Shown: positions 24,816 through 32,886 of the stretch, piece after piece
Numbering within the stretch: the stretch's first letter is position 1
How the letters are laid out: each line of letters opens with the position of its first letter
Source of the DNA: DASZUK01 sp963844575
Lineage (GTDB): Bacteria; Actinomycetota; Acidimicrobiia; Acidimicrobiales; RAAP-2
NCBI GenBank assembly: GCA_963844575.1
Contig: CAWJOU010000005.1
Location: 1,178,001-1,242,000 of the forward strand
Direction of reading: 5' to 3'
Length of the DNA: 64,000 bases
Program-made: the position numbers and the translations under genes
Notes under the pieces: model-generated
Databases searched by the model: none
Told to the model about the DNA's origin: nothing
The model's input: only the letters and a program-made list of their open reading frames with translations

Positions 24816-25274
24816 CTACGCCGGGGTGACGCCGGGGTCGGCCTGCCACTCGGCGAGCTCGATCACGACGCCAGCCGGTCCGTCGAAGAAGACGAGCCGC
24901 CGGTCGTGGAAGGCCATGACCTCGTTCCTCGGCCGCCGGCCGATCTCCGCCAGCCGGGCCATGGCGGCATCGAGGTCATCGACGCGAAGGCAGAGATGGC
25001 TGAACCCCGTCCGGCTCAGGTCGCCGCTGCCGTCATCGACGGCCGCGTGGGGCCGGTGGAAGCGAAGGAGCTGGATCTCCTGATGGACCGGCGCCCCTCG
25101 GTCGACCAGCGTGACGTGGTCGGCCTCCCAGTCCGAGATCCCCATGTACGCGGCGATCGTCGGCCCACTGACGACCACCGACTGCGACTCGGTGAAGCCG
25201 AGGGCGGCGAAGAACCGAGTGGCGTCGTCGAGGTCGGTGACGACGATGGTCGCGTGATCGAACCCTGCAGACAC
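24816..25274 (-). CDS. VOC-superfamily (glyoxalase/dioxygenase-like) protein
   Basis: 152 residues with two beta-alpha-beta-beta-beta halves: FDHATIVVTDLDDATRFFAALGF and FSHLCLRVDDLDAAMARLAEIG, ending VVFFDGPAGVVIELAEW. The conserved His (FDH), Glu in QEIQLL, second His (FSH) and Glu (VIELAE) fit the metal-binding set of the family. Possible roles are glyoxalase, isomerase or resistance protein; the substrate cannot be told from sequence. Confidence 0.85.
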   Translation of the reverse strand: MSAGFDHATIVVTDLDDATRFFAALGFTESQSVVVSGPTIAAYMGISDWEADHVTLVDRGAPVHQEIQLLRFHRPHAAVDDGSGDLSRTGFSHLCLRVDDLDAAMARLAEIGRRPRNEVMAFHDRRLVFFDGPAGVVIELAEWQADPGVTPA

Positions 25275-25312
25275 CCGGTCGCTCCCTCGATCGGCCCGAC
25301 CAGGCCGTTCGC

Positions 25313-25807
25313 TCAGTCCAGTGGGACCTCGCGCAGCCTACCGGTCTCGACCTCGTAGACGAAGCCGCGGATGGCCTGGTGCGGGACGAACGGACTCGCC
25401 TTGATGCGAGCGGCGGTCTGCTTGACGTCGTCCTCGGCCTTCGGGAACGCCTCCAGGGCGAAGCTCGGTCGCACGCCGGTGTCCCCGAGGATCTGGTCCT
25501 TGACCTCGTCGTCGCTGAACGTCTCCATCCCGCAGTCGGTGTGGTGGACGAGGATGATCTCCTCCGTCCCGAGCAGTCGCTGGGAGATCACCAGGCTGCG
25601 CAACGCGTCCTCCGACGCCACGCCGCCGGCGTTGCGGATGACGTGGGCGTCACCCTCTTGGAGGCCCAGGGCCTTGGCCGGGTCCAGCCGGGCATCCATG
25701 CAGGCCAGCACCGCGACCTTCTTGGCCGGCGGGAGGGGGAGCTCCCCCTTCGTGAAACCGGCCACGTAGCCGGCGTTGTTGGCCAGCAGCTCGCTCGTCG
25801 CACTCAT
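25313..25807 (-). CDS. beta-class carbonic anhydrase
   Basis: 164 residues from ATG 25807, chosen because AGGAGG lies five bases upstream and overlaps the alternative GTG. Zinc ligands are C36 (VLACMDARLD), H89 and C92 (LVHHTDCGM), and the D38-R40 dyad is present. It interconverts carbon dioxide and bicarbonate. The short length fits the small actinobacterial beta-CA type. It has its own A/T-rich promoter. Confidence 0.93.
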   Translation of the reverse strand: MSATSELLANNAGYVAGFTKGELPLPPAKKVAVLACMDARLDPAKALGLQEGDAHVIRNAGGVASEDALRSLVISQRLLGTEEIILVHHTDCGMETFSDDEVKDQILGDTGVRPSFALEAFPKAEDDVKQTAARIKASPFVPHQAIRGFVYEVETGRLREVPLD

Positions 25808-25834
25808 GGCCACCTCCTATTTCCGATTAAGTAC

Positions 25835-25863
25835 ATCTTATTTCTAGATTTATGATGAGGCAA
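25835..25863 (-). promoter_or_regulatory. sigma-70 type promoter of carbonic anhydrase gene
   Basis: On the minus strand TTGCCT (25863-25858), a 17-nt spacer and TAAGAT (25840-25835). The surrounding 45 bases are unusually A/T-rich for this window. Transcription should begin near 25828. Confidence 0.6.
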
Positions 25864-25974
25864 GAAGGTGGGGCCAGCGGGTCCGGCGCCTCGGTTGGCC
25901 CCCGGCTGGGCCCTCGCCGGCCCCGTCGGTAGGGCTGAATGGCCGGGCGGCCCGGCGGCGGCTTGAATCGGACG

Positions 25975-27591
25975 ATGCAGCCGGCCGTTCGACGTTCCGC
26001 AGTCCTGGTCGGCGTCGTCGTCCCCGTCGGTGTGCTCCTGGCCGCCGCGCTCCCACCGCCTACCGCGGCACCGGCGGCCGTTCGTTCGCATCGAGCGTCG
26101 TCGTCGAGCGCACCGGGTGCACCGGGTGCGCCGGGTGCGCCCAGCGCGCCGCCGGTCCACATCTGCGGGAACCAGTCGGTCCTCCGTGGGCCGTCGACCG
26201 CGCCCGCCGGGGCGGTGCCGATGCCGGCCGGGACAAACGTGTTGACATCGACATTCACCCCGAACACGACGTACTGGCTGGCGACGGGCGTCCACACGGT
26301 CGGCCGCGGTGCCGACAGCCAGTTCGACCCGGCCGGGGGTGACACGTTCGTCGGCGCCCCCGGTGCGGTCCTCAGCGGACAGGGCAGCAACAACTTCGCG
26401 TTCGGCGGCAACTCGTCGGGCATCACGATCCGGTACCTGACGATCGAGCACTTCGTCGCGCCGCAGAACGAGGGGGTCGTCAACCAGGGGTCGGCGTCCG
26501 GCTGGACCATCCGGAACGACACGATCGAGGACAACCCGGCCGGCGCCGGCGCCATGCTCGGGACGAACGACGTGCTGGCGGACGACTGCCTGACGAGGAA
26601 CGGGCAGTACGGGTTCCAGAGCTACTCGACAGCCGGCCCGCGCCACGTCACGGTGACCGGCGACGAGGTGAGCTTCAACGACACCGCGGACTACACAGGC
26701 CACACATCGGGCTGCGGGTGCAGCGGCGGCGCCAAGTTCTGGTACACCCGGGGGGCGACGGTCACCGGGAACTACGTCCACGACAACGGATCGGTGGGGC
26801 TGTGGGCGGACACCGACAACACGGGCATCGACTTCTCGAAGAACTACTTCTCGGACAACTACGGCCCGGCCATCCAGTACGAGATCAGCTACAACGCCCA
26901 GATCACCGACAACACGTTCGTCGGGAACGCCGTCGGCGCCGGCCCGACGAACCCGGGCTTCCCTGAGGCGGCGGTGTACCTCAGCGAGTCGGGTTCGGAC
27001 CCCCGGGTCCCCGGTCCGTACGGTTCGACCTTGAAGATCTCCCGGAACGTCTTCGTCGACAACTGGTCCGGCGTCGTGCTGTGGGAGAACGCCAACCGTT
27101 ACTGCGGGTCGTCGGCCAACACGTCGACCGGCGCGTGCACGCTCGTGACACCGCGGACGTACACGCCGAGATCCTGTGCCCGCCACGTCCCGTCCTCCAC
27201 CCCGGGCCAGACGCCCGACTACTACGGCGACTGTCGCTGGAAGACCCAGGACGTGTCGGTCTCGCACAACGTGTTCACGTTCACACCGGCCCGGGTCGGC
27301 CACCACTGCACCGCGGCCAACGAGTGTGGCTTCAACGGCCTCTTCAGCGAGTACGGCACGTACCGGCCGTTCGTCGCCTGGACGGTGCCGAACGACGTCG
27401 CCAACGACCAGCACGACCATTTCAGCGACAACATCTACCGCGGCCCGTGGCGGTTCATGGCCTTCGCCCAAGGCAGCACGGTCAGCTGGGCGCAGTGGTC
27501 GAAGGGGTTTGCCGATGCCAGCGGGTCGGGCGACCGGTTCGCCGCCCAGGACGCCGGGTCGACCTACGTCGATCGGACGTCGCCGGGCTGA
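25975..27591 (+). CDS. secreted right-handed parallel beta-helix protein
   Basis: 538 residues from ATG 25975 (ATG 25939 is an in-frame alternative; neither has a strong SD). A signal peptide (RRSAVLVGVVVPVGVLLAAALP) is followed by a collagen-like GAPGAPGAPSAP stretch (residues about 45-57), then repeated short strands typical of a pectate-lyase-like beta-helix: ITIRYLTIEHF, WTIRNDTIEDN, HVTVTGDEVSFND, ATVTGNYVHDNG, AQITDNTFVGNA, LKISRNVFVDN. Several cysteines may form disulfides. Such proteins bind or cleave polysaccharides; no clear catalytic set is seen. Its 3' end overlaps the convergent acyl-CoA dehydrogenase gene by 28 bp. Confidence 0.8.
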   Translation: MQPAVRRSAVLVGVVVPVGVLLAAALPPPTAAPAAVRSHRASSSSAPGAPGAPGAPSAPPVHICGNQSVLRGPSTAPAGAVPMPAGTNVLTSTFTPNTTYWLATGVHTVGRGADSQFDPAGGDTFVGAPGAVLSGQGSNNFAFGGNSSGITIRYLTIEHFVAPQNEGVVNQGSASGWTIRNDTIEDNPAGAGAMLGTNDVLADDCLTRNGQYGFQSYSTAGPRHVTVTGDEVSFNDTADYTGHTSGCGCSGGAKFWYTRGATVTGNYVHDNGSVGLWADTDNTGIDFSKNYFSDNYGPAIQYEISYNAQITDNTFVGNAVGAGPTNPGFPEAAVYLSESGSDPRVPGPYGSTLKISRNVFVDNWSGVVLWENANRYCGSSANTSTGACTLVTPRTYTPRSCARHVPSSTPGQTPDYYGDCRWKTQDVSVSHNVFTFTPARVGHHCTAANECGFNGLFSEYGTYRPFVAWTVPNDVANDQHDHFSDNIYRGPWRFMAFAQGSTVSWAQWSKGFADASGSGDRFAAQDAGSTYVDRTSPG

Positions 27592-29369
27592 CGAGCGTCG
27601 GACACGGCGATGGCCAGCCGGCCAGCGCCGGCCAGCGCCGGTCGGACGAGCCCGACGGCTCGGGCGGTGTGCTCGGTGGCGAAGAACTCACATTCCAGGA
27701 CGGCCGGTCCGCCATGGGTGCCGTCGGCGGCCGAGCGTTCGGCCCGCCGTACCATCAGCCAGCCGCCGAGGGTCAGGCCGAACAGCTCGAGGTAGGCCGA
27801 CGCGCCGGCCAGCGCGTCGTCGGGCGCGTCGTCGACGGCGACGAGCAGCCGGTCGGTGACGTCGCGCAGCACCCCGACCGCGTCGGCCAGGCAGGCACGA
27901 CTGACGGCCAGCGGATCGTCGGCGTCGGTCGGCCCGTCCGTCGACCGGGCGATCGTGTCGATGAGCTGGCGGATGGCGCGGCCGCCGTCGCGTGGGAGCT
28001 TGCGGGTGACGAGGTCGATGGCCTGGATGCCGTTCGTCCCCTCGTAGATGAGCGGGATGCGGCCGTCCCGGAGCCGCTGGGCCATGCCGCTCTCCTCGAC
28101 GTACCCGACGCCGCCGAGCACCTGCAGCCCGGCCGACGTGGCGGCGAAGCCGATGTCGGTCGGCCAGGCCTTGGCGACCGGGGTGAGGAGGTCGACCATC
28201 ACCTGGGCGGCCGCCCGGGCGTCGGCGTCGGGGCTGTGGCGGGCGAGGTCTCGGTGGTGGGTGGCGAGGTGGACGAGCAGCCGCCCGGCCAACGTCGACG
28301 TCCGCATGGACAGGAGCAGCCGGCGCACGTCGGGGTGGTCGGCGATCGGCGACCGGGCCGGCGGCCGGACCCCGGTGGCCCGGCCCTGGTAGCGGCCCTC
28401 CGCGTACCGCTGGGCATGCTGGTACGCCCGCTCGGCCACGCTGGGCCCCTGGATGCCGATGGTCAGCCTCGCCGCGTTCATCATCGTGAACATCGCCCGG
28501 ATGCCGCCGTGCCGATCGCCGACCAGCTCGGCCTCGGCGTCGTCGTACGACATGACGCACGTCGGGCTGCCGTGGATGCCGAGCTTCTCCTCGATCCCGA
28601 TGCAGTGCACCGCGTTCGGTCGCCCGAGTGACCCGTCGGCGCCGACGGTGAACTTGGGCACGATGAAGAGCGAGAGGCCCTTCGTGCCGGCCGGCGCGTC
28701 CGGCGTGCGGGCGAGGACGAGATGGACGATGTTGTCGGCCAGGTCGTGCTCGCCCCAGGTGATGAAGATCTTCGTCCCCGACAAGCGCCAGCCGTCGTCG
28801 ACCGGCACGGCCTGAGTCCGCACCGCGGCCAGGTCGGAGCCGGCGTCGGGCTCGGTGAGGTTCATCGTGCCCGTCCACTCCCCGGTGATCACGCGGGGGA
28901 GGAACCGGGCCTGCTGGTCCGGCGAGCCCCACGCCGTCAACAGCTCGACGGCGCTCTGGGTGAGGACCGGGTTGAGCGAGAACGCCAGGTTGGCCGAGCT
29001 GAGCATCTCCTGGAGAGCCAGGCCGACCGACGCCGGGAACCCGCCGCCGCCGTACGCCAGCGGGGCGGTGACCGCGCCCCAGCCGGCGGCGACGAACTGC
29101 TGGAAGGCGGGCGCGAACGACGCCGGCGTCGTGACGCTCCCGTCCGCCGGGTCGAAGCGCGCCCCCTGGCGATCGCCCACGCGGTCGGTCGGGACCACGA
29201 CGTCGGCGGCGAAGCGGGCGAACTCGTCGAGCACCGCGGCGACCGTCGACCGGTCGACGTGGTCGAACGCCGGGAGGGCGAGGACCTCGCCGATCCCGGT
29301 CATGTCGAGGGCGTCCAGGATGTCGGCGACCGGCGGCCGGTAGGCCAGGAGATCGTCGCCGGCGGCCAT
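27564..29369 (-). CDS. acyl-CoA dehydrogenase (AidB/DmdC-like long form)
   Basis: 601 residues, the long subclass with a C-terminal extension. FAD-site motifs MNLTEPDAGSDLAAVRT and KIFITWGEHDLADNIVHLV, and the catalytic-Glu segment LIYEGTNGIQAIDLVTRK. The length and LYRPPVADILDALDMTGI-like N-terminus resemble DmdC (3-methylmercaptopropionyl-CoA dehydrogenase) and FadE5-type enzymes. Oxidises an acyl-CoA to the 2-enoyl-CoA. ATG 29369 has a TAACCT box six bases upstream and no SD, so the mRNA is probably leaderless. The exact substrate is not determinable. Confidence 0.9.
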   Translation of the reverse strand: MAAGDDLLAYRPPVADILDALDMTGIGEVLALPAFDHVDRSTVAAVLDEFARFAADVVVPTDRVGDRQGARFDPADGSVTTPASFAPAFQQFVAAGWGAVTAPLAYGGGGFPASVGLALQEMLSSANLAFSLNPVLTQSAVELLTAWGSPDQQARFLPRVITGEWTGTMNLTEPDAGSDLAAVRTQAVPVDDGWRLSGTKIFITWGEHDLADNIVHLVLARTPDAPAGTKGLSLFIVPKFTVGADGSLGRPNAVHCIGIEEKLGIHGSPTCVMSYDDAEAELVGDRHGGIRAMFTMMNAARLTIGIQGPSVAERAYQHAQRYAEGRYQGRATGVRPPARSPIADHPDVRRLLLSMRTSTLAGRLLVHLATHHRDLARHSPDADARAAAQVMVDLLTPVAKAWPTDIGFAATSAGLQVLGGVGYVEESGMAQRLRDGRIPLIYEGTNGIQAIDLVTRKLPRDGGRAIRQLIDTIARSTDGPTDADDPLAVSRACLADAVGVLRDVTDRLLVAVDDAPDDALAGASAYLELFGLTLGGWLMVRRAERSAADGTHGGPAVLECEFFATEHTARAVGLVRPALAGAGRLAIAVSDARQPGDVRST

Positions 29370-29375
29370 CGGCCC

Positions 29376-29381
29376 AGGTTA
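29376..29381 (-). promoter_or_regulatory. -10 box of leaderless acyl-CoA dehydrogenase transcript
   Basis: TAACCT on the minus strand, six bases before ATG 29369. Confidence 0.45.
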
Positions 29382-29410
29382 CCCACCGAAAGGCGGGGTG
29401 ATCCGGCCCG

Positions 29411-30397
29411 TTATGGCTGCAAAGAGCCGAGCGTCGGATCGACCGGTCCGTAGGTAGCCCGCAGCTCGTCGCCGAGCTGGGCGAGGAGCCGGCGCGTCGA
29501 CGGCGGGTCGGTGATCTCGACCAGGCGGCCGAACCCGGCCAGCTCGCCGGCCAACGCCCGCTCGCTGCCGCTGCCGACCTCGATGGCTACCCGGCCGTCC
29601 GGACCGGGCGGTCCGATGCGGACGCGGCGGCCCATGACCATGCGCAGCAGCCGGACGGTGTCGGCATCGGCGGTACCGCGGGCGACGAACCCGGTGGCCC
29701 AGCGCCGCCCGACCTCCTCGGTCACCTGCCGCCAGGCCGCGTCGAGGTCGAAGCCGGCGGGCCGGACGACGCGGTCGCCGGTCGGTGTGACCGACACGAC
29801 CCGGTCGACCCGGAACGTTCGCTGGCCGGCGTCGGTGTCGGCGATCACGTACCAGGTCGATCCCTTGGCAGCCAGGCCGAGCGGGTGGATCGTCCGACGG
29901 CTCGACGCACCCTGGCGGTCGGCGTAGCCGAGGACGACCTGCTCGCCGTGGACGACGGCCTGCTGCAGCGCGTCGAGGTGCGTCGGCACCGGCGGTGCAG
30001 TGCGGCGCGAGCTTCCCCAACCGGTCGGGTCGACGACGACCGCGGTCGACGCGGCCTCGGCGTCCGTCCGGAACGGCTCGGGCAGGGCCCGGACGAGCTT
30101 GCGCAGCGCGGCCTTGACCTCCGGCGAGACCGACGACGACGGGCCGGCGACGAGGAAGAGCGCCCGAACCTCGGCGGTGTTCAGGCCGCTGAGGTCGGTC
30201 CGGGCCCCGCCGAGCAGCTGCCACCCGCCGCCCCGACCCTGCCGGGAGTAGACCGGGAGGCCGGCCAGGCCGAGGGCTTCGAGATCGCGACGGGCGGTCC
30301 GCTCGGAGATCTCCAGCTCCGTCGCCACCTCGGCGGCCGTCACGTGGCCGCGGGACTGGAGCAGCAGCAGCAGGGCCACCAGTCGGTCGGCGCGCAC
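29411..30397 (-). CDS. HTH-WYL transcriptional regulator
   Basis: 328 residues. N-terminal DeoR-type winged helix (MRADRLVALLLLLQSRGHVTAAEVATELEISERTARRDLEAL), a central WYL domain (residues about 140-220: TIHPLGLAAKGSTWYVIADT, RTFRVDRV) and the WCX C-terminal extension (VRLLRMVMG, FGRLVEI). WYL domains sense nucleotides or other ligands. It is divergent from the MFS exporter gene with 146 bp between, so it is the probable regulator of that exporter. The intergenic region holds CGAACGTTCG (30458-30467), a candidate operator. Confidence 0.88.
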   Translation of the reverse strand: MRADRLVALLLLLQSRGHVTAAEVATELEISERTARRDLEALGLAGLPVYSRQGRGGGWQLLGGARTDLSGLNTAEVRALFLVAGPSSSVSPEVKAALRKLVRALPEPFRTDAEAASTAVVVDPTGWGSSRRTAPPVPTHLDALQQAVVHGEQVVLGYADRQGASSRRTIHPLGLAAKGSTWYVIADTDAGQRTFRVDRVVSVTPTGDRVVRPAGFDLDAAWRQVTEEVGRRWATGFVARGTADADTVRLLRMVMGRRVRIGPPGPDGRVAIEVGSGSERALAGELAGFGRLVEITDPPSTRRLLAQLGDELRATYGPVDPTLGSLQP

Positions 30398-30457
30398 GAC
30401 GCTCAGCGTCCCACAGAAATCCGGTCATCCGATGGCCGGTATTGGCTGGAATGTCAT

Positions 30458-30467
30458 CGAACGTTCG
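30458..30467. promoter_or_regulatory. candidate WYL-regulator operator
   Basis: Perfect 10-bp palindrome CGAACGTTCG, followed by a direct GTTCGTCG half-repeat, in the divergent 146-bp region between the WYL regulator and MFS genes. Confidence 0.35.
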
Positions 30468-30513
30468 TTCGTCGAAAATGGCGCGGTTCCGTCTCGCGGC
30501 TGGGGCACCCGGG

Positions 30514-30519
30514 TAGGTT
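30514..30519 (+). promoter_or_regulatory. -10 box for leaderless mini-ORF/MFS transcript
   Basis: TAGGTT ends seven bases before ATG 30527, the start of a six-codon mini-ORF. Confidence 0.4.
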
Positions 30520-30526
30520 CGTGGCC

Positions 30527-30547
30527 ATGGCGAGGACGGCGCGATGA
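30527..30547 (+). CDS. six-residue leader mini-ORF coupled to MFS exporter
   Basis: ATG 30527 opens a six-codon frame coding MARTAR and ending with TGA at 30545-30547, which overlaps the exporter's ATG 30544 (ATGA). A TAGGTT box lies seven bases upstream, so transcription could start at the mini-ORF ATG itself. The exporter ATG has only a weak purine stretch (GCGAGGACGGCGCG), so translation may depend on reinitiation after the mini-ORF. This is inferred from layout only. Confidence 0.4.
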   Translation: MARTAR

Positions 30548-32208
30548 CGGAGACGCGGCCAACGGCCGCGGCGGGCGTCAACGGTGCCGGGACGTCCGGG
30601 ATCGAGGCGGGCACAGGGGCGATCCCCGGGATGAGGATCGAGAAGGGGGGCCTCGGTTCCCCGGCCCAGGCGGTCGCGCTGGCGACGCTCTGCGTCGTCC
30701 TCTTCCTGACGTTCCTCGACAACACGGTCGTCAGCGTCGGGCTGGCGGACATCCAGAGCAGCCTGCACGCCGGGGTGGCGTCGCTGCAGTGGGTGGTCAA
30801 CGGCTACACGCTGACGTTCGCCAGCTTCATGCTGGCGGCGGGCACGATGGGCGACCTCCTCGGCCGCAAGAAGATGATGCTGGCCGGGGTGGCCGTCTTC
30901 TGCGCCGGCTCGGTGGTGGCTGCGCTGGCGCCGGACGTCAACTGGCTGATCGCCGGCCGGGTGGTCATGGGCGTCGGCGCGGCGGCGTCGGAGCCGGGGA
31001 CGCTGTCGGTCATTCGCCACGTCTACCCGGACCGCGAGACGCGGGCGGACGCCCTCGGCGTCTGGGCCGCGGTGTCCGGGCTGGCGTTGGCGCTCGGTCC
31101 GGTGATCGCCGGCGTCCTCGTCGGGGTGGCGAACTGGCGGGCGATCTTCTGGTTCAACCTGGCGGTCGGCCTGGTGGCGTTCGCCATGGCCCTCGTCTTC
31201 GTCCCGGAGTCGTCCGATCCGCAGGGTCGGCGGTTCGACGTGCCGGGCACGATCCTCGGCGCGGCCGCGCTGGCGTGCCTGTCGTTCGCCATCATCCAGG
31301 GCGAGACGTCCGGCTACGGCGCGTGGCCGATCGAGCTGCTCTTCGGCGCGGCCGTTCTCACCGGCCTGGCGTTCGTCGTGGTGGAGTGGCGGTCGAAGAG
31401 CCCGATGCTGGACCTGCGGTACTTCCGCCGACCACCGTTCGTCGGCTCGAACTTCGTGGCGTTCGTCGCCTACTTCGGGACGTTCTCGATCTTCTTCTTC
31501 ACCGCGCTCTACCTCCAGGTCGTCGTCACAGCGTCGGCGTACCAGACGGCGCTCGACTTCCTGCCGATGGCCGCCGCGCTGATCATCGGGTCGGCGGTGA
31601 CGGGCCCGTGGGTGGCCCGTTCGGGCGCCCGGACCCCGATGGTCGTCGGCTGCCTGCTGGCGGCCGGCGGCATCCTGGCGACGAGCGCGGTCCTCGGTCC
31701 CCACGTCGGCTTCAGCACGCTCGGCTGGGTGCTGCCGATCGCCGGCGTCGGCTTCGGGATCGCCCTCGTCCCGGTGACGTCGGCCGCGCTGACCGTCGTC
31801 CGGCCGGAGCGCTCGGGGATGGCCGCGTCGGCGACGAACACTAGCCGGGAGCTCGGCGCGGTCATCGGCGTGGCGGTCCTCGGCTCGCTCGTCAACTCGA
31901 AGCTGACCGGGGACCTGGCGGCCCGACTGAAGGCCATCGGGATCCCGCCGAGCTTCCAGTCGCTCGTCCTCCACACGGTGACGACCGGCGGCGTCGGGGG
32001 CGGCGGCGCGGCCAACCAGGCGGAGCACTCGAAGAACGCGGAGGTCGCCAAGATCGCCACCAAGGTGGTCAACGCGGCCTACGAGGCGTTCGGCTCCGGC
32101 CTGCACCTGGCGCTGGAGATATCCGGCGGTCTGCTCTTGCTCGGCGCGGTCGTCGCCTTCGTCACCATTCGGACCGGCCGGGCAGGCACGATCTACAACG
32201 AGATCTAG
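30544..32208 (+). CDS. MFS drug exporter, DHA2 (EmrB/QacA) type
   Basis: 554 residues with about 14 membrane helices. Motif A GDLLGRKKMMLAG, motif D1 LTFLDNTVVSVGLADIQ and motif C SGLALALGPVIAGVLVG define the 14-helix drug:H+ antiporter family. It should expel amphiphilic drugs or dyes. It is divergent from the WYL regulator. The loop before the last helix is long and Gly-rich (TTGGVGGGGAANQAEH). Confidence 0.9.
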   Translation: MTETRPTAAAGVNGAGTSGIEAGTGAIPGMRIEKGGLGSPAQAVALATLCVVLFLTFLDNTVVSVGLADIQSSLHAGVASLQWVVNGYTLTFASFMLAAGTMGDLLGRKKMMLAGVAVFCAGSVVAALAPDVNWLIAGRVVMGVGAAASEPGTLSVIRHVYPDRETRADALGVWAAVSGLALALGPVIAGVLVGVANWRAIFWFNLAVGLVAFAMALVFVPESSDPQGRRFDVPGTILGAAALACLSFAIIQGETSGYGAWPIELLFGAAVLTGLAFVVVEWRSKSPMLDLRYFRRPPFVGSNFVAFVAYFGTFSIFFFTALYLQVVVTASAYQTALDFLPMAAALIIGSAVTGPWVARSGARTPMVVGCLLAAGGILATSAVLGPHVGFSTLGWVLPIAGVGFGIALVPVTSAALTVVRPERSGMAASATNTSRELGAVIGVAVLGSLVNSKLTGDLAARLKAIGIPPSFQSLVLHTVTTGGVGGGGAANQAEHSKNAEVAKIATKVVNAAYEAFGSGLHLALEISGGLLLLGAVVAFVTIRTGRAGTIYNEI

Positions 32209-32253
32209 ATCCGCTTGCCGTCAGTGCGTCGTCCGACGTCCGGGTTCGGACGG

Positions 32254-32259
32254 TACGCT
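32254..32259 (+). promoter_or_regulatory. -10 box of leaderless DUF433 gene
   Basis: TACGCT ends six bases before ATG 32266; no SD. Confidence 0.45.
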
Positions 32260-32265
32260 TGGACC

Positions 32266-32484
32266 ATGGCCATCGAGTCGATGATCGACGTGCGCCCTGG
32301 GGTGCGGAGCGGGAAGCCGTGCTTCGTCGGCACCCGGATCACCGTCTACGACGTCCTCGACTACCTCGCCGCCGGCATGTCCGTCGACCAGATCGTGGCC
32401 GACTTCCCGGAGCTGACCCGAGAGCACGTGCAGGCCGCATTGGAGTTCGCCGCGCTGCGTGAACGGCGGCTCGCCAGCGCGTGA
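32266..32484 (+). CDS. DUF433-domain antitoxin
   Basis: 72 residues. SGKPCFVGTRITVYDVLDYLAAGMSVDQIVADFPELTREHVQAALEFAA is a clear DUF433 helix-turn-helix-like domain. Paired with the DUF5615 protein that follows, with four-base overlap, it forms a known type of putative toxin-antitoxin pair. ATG 32266 is chosen over 32215 because the TACGCT box is six bases upstream. Confidence 0.88.
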   Translation: MAIESMIDVRPGVRSGKPCFVGTRITVYDVLDYLAAGMSVDQIVADFPELTREHVQAALEFAALRERRLASA

Positions 32485-32828
32485 AGTTGCTGCTCGACCA
32501 GAACCTCTCACGCAATCTGGTCGGACGACTGCTCAGTCCTTACCCCGACACCACGCATGTGGCCCTGGTCGGTCTGGCCACGGCTAGCGATCGTCAGGTC
32601 TGGGAGCACGCCCGCGAACATGGCTACGTATTGGCGTCGAAGGACTCCGACTTCCGACAACTCGCCTTCTTGTACGGTCCACCGCCGAAGGTCATTTGGC
32701 TCCGAGTCGGCAATGCGAGCACCGCGGTCGTCCTCCAGATCCTTCTCGACCGCCGTCCAGCCATCGAAGCGTTCGACGCGGATATCGACGATGCGTTGCT
32801 CGTTCTTCCAGATCTTCCGGCGCAGTAA
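32481..32828 (+). CDS. DUF5615 PIN-like putative toxin
   Basis: 115 residues. MKLLLDQNLSRNLVGRL, THVALVGLATASDRQVWEHA, YVLASKDSDFRQLAF and PPKVIWLRVGNAST match the DUF5615 PIN-like family (Asp at position 6; KDSDF acidic site). Predicted ribonuclease partner of the DUF433 antitoxin. GTG start overlaps the antitoxin stop. Confidence 0.88.
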   Translation: MKLLLDQNLSRNLVGRLLSPYPDTTHVALVGLATASDRQVWEHAREHGYVLASKDSDFRQLAFLYGPPPKVIWLRVGNASTAVVLQILLDRRPAIEAFDADIDDALLVLPDLPAQ

Positions 32829-32886
32829 GGCGATCCACGACGGCGTCCGGTGGGCCCGGCGACGATTCGGGTCGCTCGGACCGGCG

